This document shows, in pieces, positions 1 through 7,967 of a DNA stretch of 64,000 bases. Source of the stretch: Lachnospiraceae bacterium. GTDB lineage: Bacteria > Bacillota > Clostridia > Lachnospirales > Lachnospiraceae. The stretch spans positions 1 through 64,000 of the forward strand of contig JAILRO010000054.1 in the NCBI GenBank assembly GCA_024698145.1, given 5' to 3'. The position numbers were made by a program, and so were the translations under genes. Positions within the stretch are counted from its first letter, which is position 1; every line of letters starts with the position of its first letter. Under the pieces are notes generated by a model, which worked only from the letters and a program-made list of their open reading frames with translations, was not told where the DNA came from and did not search any database.

Positions 1-22
1 ACTAATAGGTCGAAGGCTTATC
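1..22 (+). rRNA. 23S rRNA, 3' end only
   Basis: The first bases read ACTAATAGGTCGA followed by a CTTATC-like end. This matches the conserved 3' terminus of Firmicutes 23S rRNA, where ACTAATAGGTCGAGGACTT is typical. The rest of the gene lies outside the window. The exact 3' end is estimated from the family pattern. Confidence 0.7.
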
Positions 23-316
23 TTTTTCCAAGAAAAGGAAGAAAGCGAATATACAGACTATGGACTGGAATGCATGTTCACATGCAATGACAGGACAGAG
101 GATGTATGAACATTTGCTTGCAAATGAAGAACGAGTCGTAGAGAAACGAAGACGAGTGCGCTTTCAGACAATATGCATGCATCGAACTTAGTGAGAGGCA
201 CCCTATGTGAATATGTTAAATGTCGAAATCATCTGTATGAAGTTTTGAAGGTACATTAATTAAATAATTTGTATCTTGAAAGATTACCGCGTTTGTGGTA
301 ATCTTATGTAGTACAT
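23..316 (+). other. 23S-to-tRNA spacer lacking a 5S rRNA gene
   Basis: This spacer of about 290 bases holds no open gene and no recognisable 5S rRNA; the conserved 5S core (CCGAACACGGAAG-like) is absent. A GTTTTGAAGG stretch near 244 resembles the sequence that often ends the 23S processing region in Firmicutes. A hairpin with 9-bp arms lies at 280-305 (AAGATTACC / GGTAATCTT). It has no T-run, so it is more likely a processing stem than a terminator. Confidence 0.5.
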
Positions 317-387
317 AGGGGATTGGTCAAATGGTATGATAGGGGTCTCCAAAACCTTTGGCGGGAGTTCGATTCTCTCATCCCCTG
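317..387 (+). tRNA. tRNA-Trp (anticodon CCA)
   Basis: A full cloverleaf can be drawn by eye. The acceptor arms are AGGGGAT and ATCCCCT with G as discriminator base. The anticodon stem is GGGGT/ACCTT around the loop CTCCAAA, giving anticodon CCA. The T arm is GGGAG-TTCGATT-CTCTC. No CCA is encoded at the 3' end. The gene follows the rRNA operon directly and is closed by a strong terminator, so it is probably co-transcribed with the rRNA. Confidence 0.93.
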
Positions 388-411
388 CTTGATGAATATA
401 TTTCATCGTAG

Positions 412-446
412 AATCAAGCTTTGGTTTACAAAGCTTGATTTTTTTG
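412..446 (+). terminator. Rho-independent terminator after tRNA-Trp
   Basis: A perfect 12-bp stem, AATCAAGCTTTG / CAAAGCTTGATT, closes a GTTTA loop and runs into a T-tract. It ends the rRNA-tRNA transcription unit. Confidence 0.9.
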
Positions 447-490
447 TTGATGAAGATAAAAGTATATTTTATAATAAACAATGCGAATAG

Positions 491-1849
491 ATGGAAAGGA
501 CAAAAAGCACCGGCAAAATGAATGATGAAATAAAAGCAGAAAAGAAAAAGCATAATTTAATAATACATTTTTTGATTTATCCTGTAATATTCGTTGTTAC
601 AGTTTGTATACTTACATTATTTATGGTGTTATCTACATATGTACCGCAGGAGAAGATTGTTGATAATTATAAGGAATCAGCTGATTATCTTTGCGAGAAA
701 GCGGTATTTTTTGATGAGATACAGAAAGTACCGCCCAGCAAAATAGATCGATATGCAGATTCAATATTACTTAATATCGGCTGGTATTTTGACAAAGAAC
801 ATCCTTTTACTTCGGTAATGAGAGATAGCTATTATTATACAAATTACCAGAATGAGAATAATAATCTATATGATGCGCTTAACAAGAATAAGGACGCAAC
901 GTTGCAGTATATAAGGTATTGGCATGGCTCGGCTGCAGTTGTCAGGATACTTCATTTGATCTTTAATATTAAACATATATATATTTTTCATGCAGTGTTG
1001 CTGATAATACTTTTTGTATTGTTAGCTGTTGTGCTTTGCAAACGCAAGCTTTTTGAGGAACTTGTAGCTTTAATAATCGGGTTGGTTATTATAAGCGTTT
1101 GGTTCGTTCCTTTGTCGTTAGAATATACGTGGACATTTATTTGTATGTTTATTGCATGCACTTGTGTGTTGAATATTGAAAAACGTAATAGTGACACTAT
1201 GTTATATCTTGTGTTTATGGTTACAGGAATAATAACCAATTATCTAGATTTTTTGACGACTGAGACACTGACATTATTGGTTCCGCTTTTATTGCTTTAC
1301 AGAGTACGCTTAACACAGTTAAATGATAAGAAACAGTTTACAGATATGTTTGTTAAGAGTAGTGTTTCATGGGGAATAGGATATGTAGGTATGTGGGTTA
1401 CGAAATGGATACTTGCATCATTTATACTACATGAAAATGTTATGCCATACGTTACAGAACACATATCGGAAAGATTGGGTGGTGGCAACTATAATTTTTC
1501 TTTGCCGGAGTATTGTTTTAAAGCGATTGTTAATAACGTGAAATGCCTGTTCCCTCTGGGATACGGAGGTATTGGCGCCGTTATTGCAATATTGCTTATT
1601 TTTGCACTTTTGTATGTCACGTATGTATATCATGGAAAAGATATCAATTTCAAAAATATAATCGTATATAGTATTATTGGATTTGTTCCTTTCGTAAGAT
1701 ATATTGTGTTGCACAACCATTCATTTATTCATTATTTCTTTACCTACAGGGCACAGCTTGTAGGAATTATGGCTTGTTGCTTCGTCGTTTTTGAAATAGT
1801 TGATAGGAGGTATTTTAAGAATGCATTTTCTCACAGACGAAAAGCTTGA
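491..1849 (+). CDS. Polytopic membrane protein, possible GT-C-type glycosyltransferase
   Basis: I do not recognise this 452-residue protein with certainty. After a short basic N-terminus it has one membrane segment (about 25-50), an outside loop of about 100 residues rich in Tyr and Asn, and then some seven or more hydrophobic segments to the C-terminus. One large outside loop followed by many helices resembles GT-C lipid-linked sugar transferases. The next gene, a dolichyl-phosphate-mannose-synthase-like enzyme, would supply such a donor, so this role is an inference. A second in-frame ATG at 518 is a possible start; neither start has a strong ribosome site. The end overlaps the next gene by 29 bases, which suggests translational coupling. 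Confidence 0.6.
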   Translation: MERTKSTGKMNDEIKAEKKKHNLIIHFLIYPVIFVVTVCILTLFMVLSTYVPQEKIVDNYKESADYLCEKAVFFDEIQKVPPSKIDRYADSILLNIGWYFDKEHPFTSVMRDSYYYTNYQNENNNLYDALNKNKDATLQYIRYWHGSAAVVRILHLIFNIKHIYIFHAVLLIILFVLLAVVLCKRKLFEELVALIIGLVIISVWFVPLSLEYTWTFICMFIACTCVLNIEKRNSDTMLYLVFMVTGIITNYLDFLTTETLTLLVPLLLLYRVRLTQLNDKKQFTDMFVKSSVSWGIGYVGMWVTKWILASFILHENVMPYVTEHISERLGGGNYNFSLPEYCFKAIVNNVKCLFPLGYGGIGAVIAILLIFALLYVTYVYHGKDINFKNIIVYSIIGFVPFVRYIVLHNHSFIHYFFTYRAQLVGIMACCFVVFEIVDRRYFKNAFSHRRKA

Positions 1850-2522
1850 TTTATCAATTATTATGCCGTGTTTAAATGAGGAACAAACGGTAGGTATATG
1901 TGTTGACGAGGCATTAGAATACATATCCGGACACAACATAAAAGGAGAAGTTATCGTTGTTGATAATGGTTCGACAGACGATTCATATTTTGTTGCCAGA
2001 AAACATGGGGCACATGTAATCAAGGAACAAACAAAAGGTTACGGAAAAGCTATCAGAACGGGAATATGCAATTCCGCCGGCAAAGTCATTATTATCGGCG
2101 ATTGTGATACAACGTATGATTTCTCGGATTTGGACAATTTTTATAATCCCCTTTCAAAGGGAGAAGCTGATTATATGATGGGAGACAGGCTCAATAAGAA
2201 TATGGAAAAAGGAGCGATGTCGATATCTCACAAGATTGGTGTTCGTTTCTTGTCAGCTTGTGGAAGAAAAAAATATAAAGTCAATGTCAGGGACTTTCAC
2301 AGTGGCCTGCGGGGACTTACAAGAGATGCTGCGCTTAAAATGGACTTACAAACAGACGGAATGGAGTTTGCTACTGAAATGGTGGCCAAAGCAGCAGCTT
2401 CGGAACTTAAGATAGAACAGACTTCAATTGTTTTAAGAAAATGTATGTATAAAAGAGAATCAAAACTTAGAACTGTCAGAGATGGTTTAAGACATTTGAA
2501 TTACATTGTAAGAGGTATATAA
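1821..2522 (+). CDS. Family 2 glycosyltransferase, polyprenyl-phosphate sugar transferase type
   Basis: This 233-residue GT-A enzyme begins with LSIIMPCLNEEQTV, the nucleotide-sugar binding strand. It then shows VVDNGSTDDS, GYGKAIRTG and a DCDTTYDF metal-binding segment, the usual order in dolichyl-phosphate mannose/glucose synthase-like proteins (DPM1/GtrB class). There is no C-terminal membrane domain. The ATG at 1821 is chosen because AGGAGG lies 10 bases upstream; a longer frame from 1800 lacks such a site. It likely charges a lipid carrier with a sugar for the membrane protein encoded upstream. The exact sugar cannot be read from the sequence. Confidence 0.85.
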   Translation: MHFLTDEKLDLSIIMPCLNEEQTVGICVDEALEYISGHNIKGEVIVVDNGSTDDSYFVARKHGAHVIKEQTKGYGKAIRTGICNSAGKVIIIGDCDTTYDFSDLDNFYNPLSKGEADYMMGDRLNKNMEKGAMSISHKIGVRFLSACGRKKYKVNVRDFHSGLRGLTRDAALKMDLQTDGMEFATEMVAKAAASELKIEQTSIVLRKCMYKRESKLRTVRDGLRHLNYIVRGI

Positions 2523-2525
2523 TTC

Positions 2526-3323
2526 ATGGTTGGTATTGTTGTTTTAACACTTCTTTTTATCGCTTTTTGGTTTTTTCTGATAAAGAAGGGGCTGCTTAAA
2601 AAATCAAATAAGAAACATATTGCACGCATTATTGCTGTATTGATAAGTGTATTGTACTTTATTTTAATATTATTGTTGGCAATATCCGGCAAGGGTTATC
2701 AAGCAGAGGAGAGTGCATTTGAGTCGATTAAGAGTGACGATAGTGTTTCTGTTAATAGAATTGATTCTGGATATTACTTTGATGGTCCCGGAACGGATTC
2801 GGCGTTTATTTTCTATCCGGGGGCAAAGGTTCAGCCGGAAGCATATGCACCAATGCTTAATAAGCTTGCCAAAGAAGGTGTGGATTGTTTTCTTGTTGTG
2901 GTGCCTCATGATATGGCGATGTTTGGCATAAATAAAGCGAATAATATAATTGACGGTTACAATTATAAAAAATGGTACGTTGGAGGCCATTCACTCGGTG
3001 GAGCAATGGCAGGAATATATGCTTCTAACAACAATGATAAAATATCCGGTATTGTTTTCCTGGCAGCATTTTCGGTAAAAAAGATTGATGAAAAAGATAA
3101 GGTTCTTTCGATAATAGGAGAGAACGACGGAGTGATAAACAAAGAAAAATATGATTCTAACAAAAGTAATTGGTCAAAAGATGCCACTGAGTTGATTATA
3201 AAAGGTGGAAATCATGCAGGATATGGTTTCTATGGCGAACAGAAAGGCGATAACAAAGCTTCTATAAGTAAGGAAGAGCAACAGCAGCAGACGGTAGATG
3301 CAATATTGCAATTCATGAAATAA
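2526..3323 (+). CDS. Membrane-anchored alpha/beta hydrolase
   Basis: The protein has 265 residues. Two hydrophobic segments fill the first 60 residues, followed by an outward-facing alpha/beta-hydrolase domain. The nucleophile elbow is GGHSLGG, the probable acid Asp is in GENDGVI, and the catalytic His is in GGNHAGYG, so the Ser-Asp-His triad looks complete. The family includes esterases and lipases; no substrate can be assigned. The gene starts 3 bases after the glycosyltransferase stop, which makes it the third gene of the operon, and a strong terminator follows. Confidence 0.8.
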   Translation: MVGIVVLTLLFIAFWFFLIKKGLLKKSNKKHIARIIAVLISVLYFILILLLAISGKGYQAEESAFESIKSDDSVSVNRIDSGYYFDGPGTDSAFIFYPGAKVQPEAYAPMLNKLAKEGVDCFLVVVPHDMAMFGINKANNIIDGYNYKKWYVGGHSLGGAMAGIYASNNNDKISGIVFLAAFSVKKIDEKDKVLSIIGENDGVINKEKYDSNKSNWSKDATELIIKGGNHAGYGFYGEQKGDNKASISKEEQQQQTVDAILQFMK

Positions 3324-3325
3324 GG

Positions 3326-3358
3326 AATGCCCTGTCCAAATGGACAGGGCATTGTTTT
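3326..3358 (+). terminator. Rho-independent terminator of the 491-3323 operon
   Basis: A perfect 12-bp stem (AATGCCCTGTCC / GGACAGGGCATT) with an AAAT loop is followed by GTTTTAT. It lies between convergent genes and probably also ends the minus-strand cyclase message. Confidence 0.9.
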
Positions 3359-3363
3359 ATATA

Positions 3364-5256
3364 TTAATAATCTGATATTGTATCACCGTAGAAAGTGATA
3401 TGTGTACCGGCCTGTTTCTTGCTTACATATCCTGATTTGTCTGCCTGTTTGTATAATGTCTCGTATGAATATGTATCAGATGGCTGGTAGAAAGCAGCAC
3501 CGACGCTTATATCAATCAATCTTTCTGTACGTCTAAGCTCGGGAACATTTATATCATCCAAACAACCGAGAAGACGATTGATAACATGTCCTGCAACTTC
3601 TTTGGTGTAAACATCGGGAGCGAATATTGCAAATTCATCTCCGCTAAGTCTTACAGCAATTTCATTACCGCTAAATGCTTTCTTTAAGCATCTGCCAAGT
3701 TCTGTGATTACACTATCACCAACAACATAGCCGTATTTCTCGTTGATTGATCGGAAATCGTCAATATCGAATAGAATAAGCATACCACCTGTTCTCTTAG
3801 CCAGTGCGCTACGTATCTTGTTGGCACCTGTGCTTCTGTTGTAAAGTCCGGTCATCTCGTCTGTTTCTGAAAGTTGAAGAAGGTTATCGCGAGTCTTTTT
3901 CTCCTCATCGATAGACTCAACCACGAACATAAGACTTCTGAGTTTTCCGCTGCTTTCCCTCTTGGCTTCTATGAATCTTCCACGACACCATGTACCTTGA
4001 GCTGTTAAGAACTCGGTTGTTATGCTTGTTACATATCTCATACGTCCATCAATTGTGTCAAGATCTACAAAGTTAAGGAGATCTTCAGTTGATTTCGAAT
4101 CTGAGAGCTCTTCAGCAGCTTTCTTGAGTGTAAAGCTTGCGCCTGCCTTAACATTCTCAATAACGGCGTTAAGGTCTTCTGACTTACAACTGATTTCTTC
4201 GAAACTGTCCTTGTTAAGATTGATCTTGTAGATTGCAAGATATACTTCTGAAAGAGATTTAAGATTGGTTGTGAAATCTTCCAAATCAATTCTACTTAAA
4301 GCAGATTTTGTAATAACAACAAGGATACTGATTATACCAAGTGCGGCAATTGCTATTGAAAATGCAACATAAATGTATATTGGATAAAAAACTTTCATTG
4401 AATCGGTTGCTGAAACAGCATACCAACCACCGCCAATACTTCTTGAGAAGAATGCATTCTCTCTACCGTGATATACAGTTTTGAAGTTTTCCTTCTTTTC
4501 TGATAAAAGATGTTTGGCAATACTTCTTCCGTCATCCTCACTGACTTCTTTGTAGTTTTTGCCAATTTCTTTATCGTCGGTGTGAGCAGCGACAGTACCG
4601 TCTTCGTCAATAATCATGATTGTAACATCATCGCCGGATTCATTTAATGATTCCATTTTTTCCTGAATTCCCGACATGTTCAAATCGATAGCTACAATGC
4701 TTTCACCATCTGAAAGACATCTGGCAATAGTCATTGTCATATCACCTGTCTGTTCATCAATATAAGGTGAACAATAGGTTATCTCTCCTCCGGCAGCAAG
4801 TGCTTCTTTGTACCAAGGACGACTTGTGGGGTCGAAATCTTCATCGGGAACCCAACCGTCACCATCAAGATATCTACCGTGTACATATCCATACACGCCG
4901 GTAGAAAGATCCATCATATCCTTGTTGAGTGAGCGAGACATGTCCTGATAGTATGCCTCGATTTCTGCACTGGTGTAACCGTTGTCAATCATGTTTTCTG
5001 TTTTATACATGGCATTGTCAACAACGTTTTCGCCACCGTCAAGATACTTTCTGAATTCGTCAGAGAATTCTGAAACCCTGTAATTGCCTTTGTAAACAAC
5101 ATTTTCGGAAGTTGTTTTATATAATGCTGTTGCATTAATCAGCATCAAAACTATAAAGACGACAGGAATCATAAAGTAAACAGCACATTGCTTGAAACCT
5201 ATACGCTTAAGAATCGCAAGCGTAGATTTCTTTTTTGACTTTTTCTTTTTCGCCAT
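3364..5256 (-). CDS. Membrane diguanylate cyclase with dCache sensor (Cache-GGDEF)
   Basis: The protein has 630 residues. A basic N-terminus and a membrane helix (about 20-45) precede an extracellular dCache-type ligand sensor of about 240 residues with an RPWYKEAL motif. A second helix, a linker, and a GGDEF domain (from about 455) follow. The GGDEF domain has DEMTGLYNR, DIDDFRSINEKYG and the signature written as SGDEF, a variant often still active. It should make cyclic di-GMP in response to an outside ligand. The ATG at 5256 is chosen because GAGGGTGG lies 5 bases upstream; a GTG nine bases earlier would overlap that site. It stands alone on the minus strand. Confidence 0.9.
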   Translation of the reverse strand: MAKKKKSKKKSTLAILKRIGFKQCAVYFMIPVVFIVLMLINATALYKTTSENVVYKGNYRVSEFSDEFRKYLDGGENVVDNAMYKTENMIDNGYTSAEIEAYYQDMSRSLNKDMMDLSTGVYGYVHGRYLDGDGWVPDEDFDPTSRPWYKEALAAGGEITYCSPYIDEQTGDMTMTIARCLSDGESIVAIDLNMSGIQEKMESLNESGDDVTIMIIDEDGTVAAHTDDKEIGKNYKEVSEDDGRSIAKHLLSEKKENFKTVYHGRENAFFSRSIGGGWYAVSATDSMKVFYPIYIYVAFSIAIAALGIISILVVITKSALSRIDLEDFTTNLKSLSEVYLAIYKINLNKDSFEEISCKSEDLNAVIENVKAGASFTLKKAAEELSDSKSTEDLLNFVDLDTIDGRMRYVTSITTEFLTAQGTWCRGRFIEAKRESSGKLRSLMFVVESIDEEKKTRDNLLQLSETDEMTGLYNRSTGANKIRSALAKRTGGMLILFDIDDFRSINEKYGYVVGDSVITELGRCLKKAFSGNEIAVRLSGDEFAIFAPDVYTKEVAGHVINRLLGCLDDINVPELRRTERLIDISVGAAFYQPSDTYSYETLYKQADKSGYVSKKQAGTHITFYGDTISDY

Positions 5257-5347
5257 TTGATCCACCCTCTGTTATTTTATTAACCCAATAAAAAAACATA
5301 AAATAATTTTATCATATATATAGGGGAGTGGAAATAGCACAAAATGG

Positions 5348-6364
5348 CTATTTATCTGTATTTTCTTGTTCTTTGGCTTTTTTCTCTGCCTTCTTTTTCT
5401 TTGACTTTTTGATACATCTTCTGATGATTAAAACAATAATTAAAATGATAACTGCTTCCGGAAGAATGAGTATAATGAAGAACAGGAGTCCCTCGCAGAT
5501 ATCAAGGAAGCTGTGAGCAGAACGTTTGATAACATTTAAGAAGCGTCCGCCAAATGATACCTCGGTTTCTTCTTTGTACACTGACTCTGAAAGTGTCAGG
5601 TAAACATAGCTGTAAGCAACGTCAGTTTCAATCTGTGAACGACGGCTCTTTAGCTGTGCAATAGTAACCTGAAGGTCAGTTATTTTGCTTTCTAACTGAA
5701 GCAGAGTAGATTCGTCTTTGATAGTCTTGATTCTTTCGATATATCTTGCAAGTTCAGCTTCGTATATTTCGAGTGCCTTTTCTGTATCACTGTATTCCTG
5801 GGATACATTTTCTGCATTGGAAGACTTGCTTGAAACAGTACCGATATCTCCAAAGGAGTCAATAAATGTATTATAGTTCTTGGAAGGAACTCTGACGGTC
5901 AAGTTGGTTGTTTTGCTTGAGTTATAAGAGGTGTCACTTTCTGAATAGTTTTCGCTCTCAATAAAACCGTCCATGTTGTTGATGAGTTCTTTTAATTTTG
6001 AATATGAATCGTCAAATTTATCGGTTCTGATGGAAACGTTGCAGGTATAAACAAGCATTTCTTTGTTAATTACATTTTTGTCAGCTGCTGAATTCTTTTT
6101 GTTTTCTGCATCATTTAACGCCTCGTTGGAATTGTCTGCAGCTCCTGAAGAATTGCTTGTGTCTTCGGTATATGCCATATCTGCATCTTCGTCAGAACAG
6201 GCTTCTTCGCCTTCGTAGGAAGCGCTTCTGCTTAACCCGGCGCTGTTTGTTTCGTAAGCACCTGCTTCGTAGGAACTATCCGAAGTTGCGGCTTTGTCTT
6301 GGCTTTGACCACATCCGGTAAGAATCATACATGTTACAAGAATAATAGGTAGTAATTTTTTCAT
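5348..6364 (-). CDS. DUF4349-type lipoprotein
   Basis: This protein of 338 residues has a lipoprotein signal peptide with lipobox LTGC (Cys18). A Ser/Glu/Asp-rich linker to about residue 100 leads into a DUF4349-like domain: a strand part with VSIRTDKFDDSY and NLTVRVPSKNY, then a long coiled coil (about 205-260) and a YVYLTLSE strand. A membrane helix follows, and the C-terminus is strongly basic. The protein is therefore anchored at both ends in the cell membrane with the coiled coil outside. The function of the family is unknown to me. AAAGGAGG lies 8 bases before the start. Confidence 0.8.
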   Translation of the reverse strand: MKKLLPIILVTCMILTGCGQSQDKAATSDSSYEAGAYETNSAGLSRSASYEGEEACSDEDADMAYTEDTSNSSGAADNSNEALNDAENKKNSAADKNVINKEMLVYTCNVSIRTDKFDDSYSKLKELINNMDGFIESENYSESDTSYNSSKTTNLTVRVPSKNYNTFIDSFGDIGTVSSKSSNAENVSQEYSDTEKALEIYEAELARYIERIKTIKDESTLLQLESKITDLQVTIAQLKSRRSQIETDVAYSYVYLTLSESVYKEETEVSFGGRFLNVIKRSAHSFLDICEGLLFFIILILPEAVIILIIVLIIRRCIKKSKKKKAEKKAKEQENTDK

Positions 6365-6559
6365 AGGTAATTCCTCCTTTAGAATAACTTTTTTAATGAT
6401 AACATAATATAAAATGTTTGTATAATTATATAGTGCAAGTTATTCGTCAAAGTGTTGCAAGAAATTTATAATTTTTTTCGAGTGTTCAAATGAAAAGATA
6501 TGTGTTATAATATTTGAATATAGTTATGGGGCTTATAATTTAAAAATATGGAGGGTTAT

Positions 6560-7912
6560 ATGGCGGAGAAGGACTTGTATTTTAGAAAAATATCTGAAGC
6601 TCTGCTTAGAGATTATACAAGTGTGTATTATGTGGATGCCGTGACAAACGAATATTATTGGTATTCGTTTGACTCGAAGTATCACTCTCTTAAGCTTGAG
6701 CCTAGCGGTGATGATTTCTTTAAGAATGTCAAGAGGGATGTTCTGTCCGTTGTCTATGAAGAAGACCAGCACATGTTTTTGAAGGATTTTACAAAGGAGA
6801 AGTTGATTAAATCCATGGAAGATGGTTCGGATCAGACGATGCTGTACAGGATTATTTTGGACGGCAAACCGGTGTATCACAGACTTAAAGTTATTCGTAG
6901 TGTAAGTGAAGAGGAAGATTACTTCATTCTGGGTGTCATTAATGTCGATAAGGAGATTCGAAGTAAAAAGAAAGTCGACAAAGAACATGAACGTTCACTT
7001 AAGTTAGCCAATGACAAGGCGCGACGAGATGAACTTACCGGTATCAAGAATGCCAATGCTTATCAAGAAGTCAAGGAAAGCATACAGAACAGGATAAATG
7101 ATTGCGATGAAGAGCTTAAGTTTGCGCTTGTTGTATGCGATTTGAATGACCTAAAGCATATAAATGATACCAAAGGTCATGGCGTGGGAGATGAGTATAT
7201 ACAGAAAACAAGTCATCTTATATGTGACGTGTTTGATCACAGTCCGGTATTTCGCATAGGTGGAGACGAGTTTGTTGCCATTCTTAATGGTAGAGACTAT
7301 TCGGATAGAGATATTCTTTTAAGAAAACTTCGTGAACAGGTAATCGAGAATAGCAGAACAAAAATAGGACCTATAGTTGCAAGTGGTATTGCTGTTTTTG
7401 ATCCGGTAAAAGACATAGATTATTCGGAAGTATTTAATAGGGCTGACAGTATGATGTATCACGATAAGAAGGCGTTGAAATCAAGTCAGACTGTTAATAC
7501 TTTTGTCAGTGACAAGATAGGTGAGGAACTTCCATCCGAGAAAAAGAAGAGGCTTGATGAGTTTTTTGAGGCGATTTATACATTGTCTGACAGCGATTAT
7601 GTTTATCTATGTGATATGAAATATGACTATTCAAGATGGTCGTTGAAATTAGTAGATGATTTTAATATGCCTTCGGAATATATGTATAAGGTTGGCGAGT
7701 TGTGGCAGGAATATATTCATCCTGATGATGTTTCTTTATACAAGAAAGCAATTGACCGGGCGTTTTCTTCGCAAGCGAAGATGACCAGTATGAAATATCG
7801 TGCCAGAAACAAAGATGGGAAGTTTATAACTTGCTATACAAAGGGCTTTGTGCTTGTAGATGACAATGGAGAACCGGATTATTTCGGTGGAGCTATTTAT
7901 ACAGATGATTGA
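6560..7912 (+). CDS. Cytosolic GGDEF diguanylate cyclase with flanking PAS-like domains
   Basis: The protein has 450 residues and no membrane segment. An N-terminal PAS-like part (about 1-145) is followed by a GGDEF domain with RRDELTGIKNANAY, DLNDLKHINDTKGHGVGDEY and an intact RIGGDEFVAIL signature. A second PAS-like domain fills the C-terminus (EYIHPDDVSLYKKA and YRARNKDGKFITC are typical PAS_3 features). No EAL domain follows, so it should only make cyclic di-GMP. The start at 6560 is chosen because GGAGGG sits 4 bases before it; an ATG at 6548 would include that site. Confidence 0.88.
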   Translation: MAEKDLYFRKISEALLRDYTSVYYVDAVTNEYYWYSFDSKYHSLKLEPSGDDFFKNVKRDVLSVVYEEDQHMFLKDFTKEKLIKSMEDGSDQTMLYRIILDGKPVYHRLKVIRSVSEEEDYFILGVINVDKEIRSKKKVDKEHERSLKLANDKARRDELTGIKNANAYQEVKESIQNRINDCDEELKFALVVCDLNDLKHINDTKGHGVGDEYIQKTSHLICDVFDHSPVFRIGGDEFVAILNGRDYSDRDILLRKLREQVIENSRTKIGPIVASGIAVFDPVKDIDYSEVFNRADSMMYHDKKALKSSQTVNTFVSDKIGEELPSEKKKRLDEFFEAIYTLSDSDYVYLCDMKYDYSRWSLKLVDDFNMPSEYMYKVGELWQEYIHPDDVSLYKKAIDRAFSSQAKMTSMKYRARNKDGKFITCYTKGFVLVDDNGEPDYFGGAIYTDD

Positions 7913-7920
7913 TTGTTTCA

Positions 7921-7957
7921 AAAAAAAGGATATGCACATTATGTGCATATCCTTTTC
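7921..7957. terminator. Bidirectional terminator between the cyclase gene and carB
   Basis: Arms of 16 bp (AAAAGGATATGCACAT and its complement) surround one base. Runs of A and T on the two sides give a T-tract in either reading direction, which suits the convergent genes. Confidence 0.85.
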
Positions 7958-7967
7958 TTGTTATATC

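Noticed and set aside
280-305. Hairpin before tRNA-Trp considered as the rRNA operon terminator
   Set aside because: It lacks a T-run, and the next strong terminator lies after the tRNA gene, so a processing stem is more likely.
284-553. Minus-strand reading frame of 89 codons across the tRNA and terminator
   Set aside because: It lies over tRNA-Trp and its terminator and has no ribosome site; the RNA features explain the sequence.
6533-6988. Minus-strand frame of 151 codons opposite the GGDEF gene
   Set aside because: It is fully antisense to a clear GGDEF/PAS gene and lacks a ribosome site.
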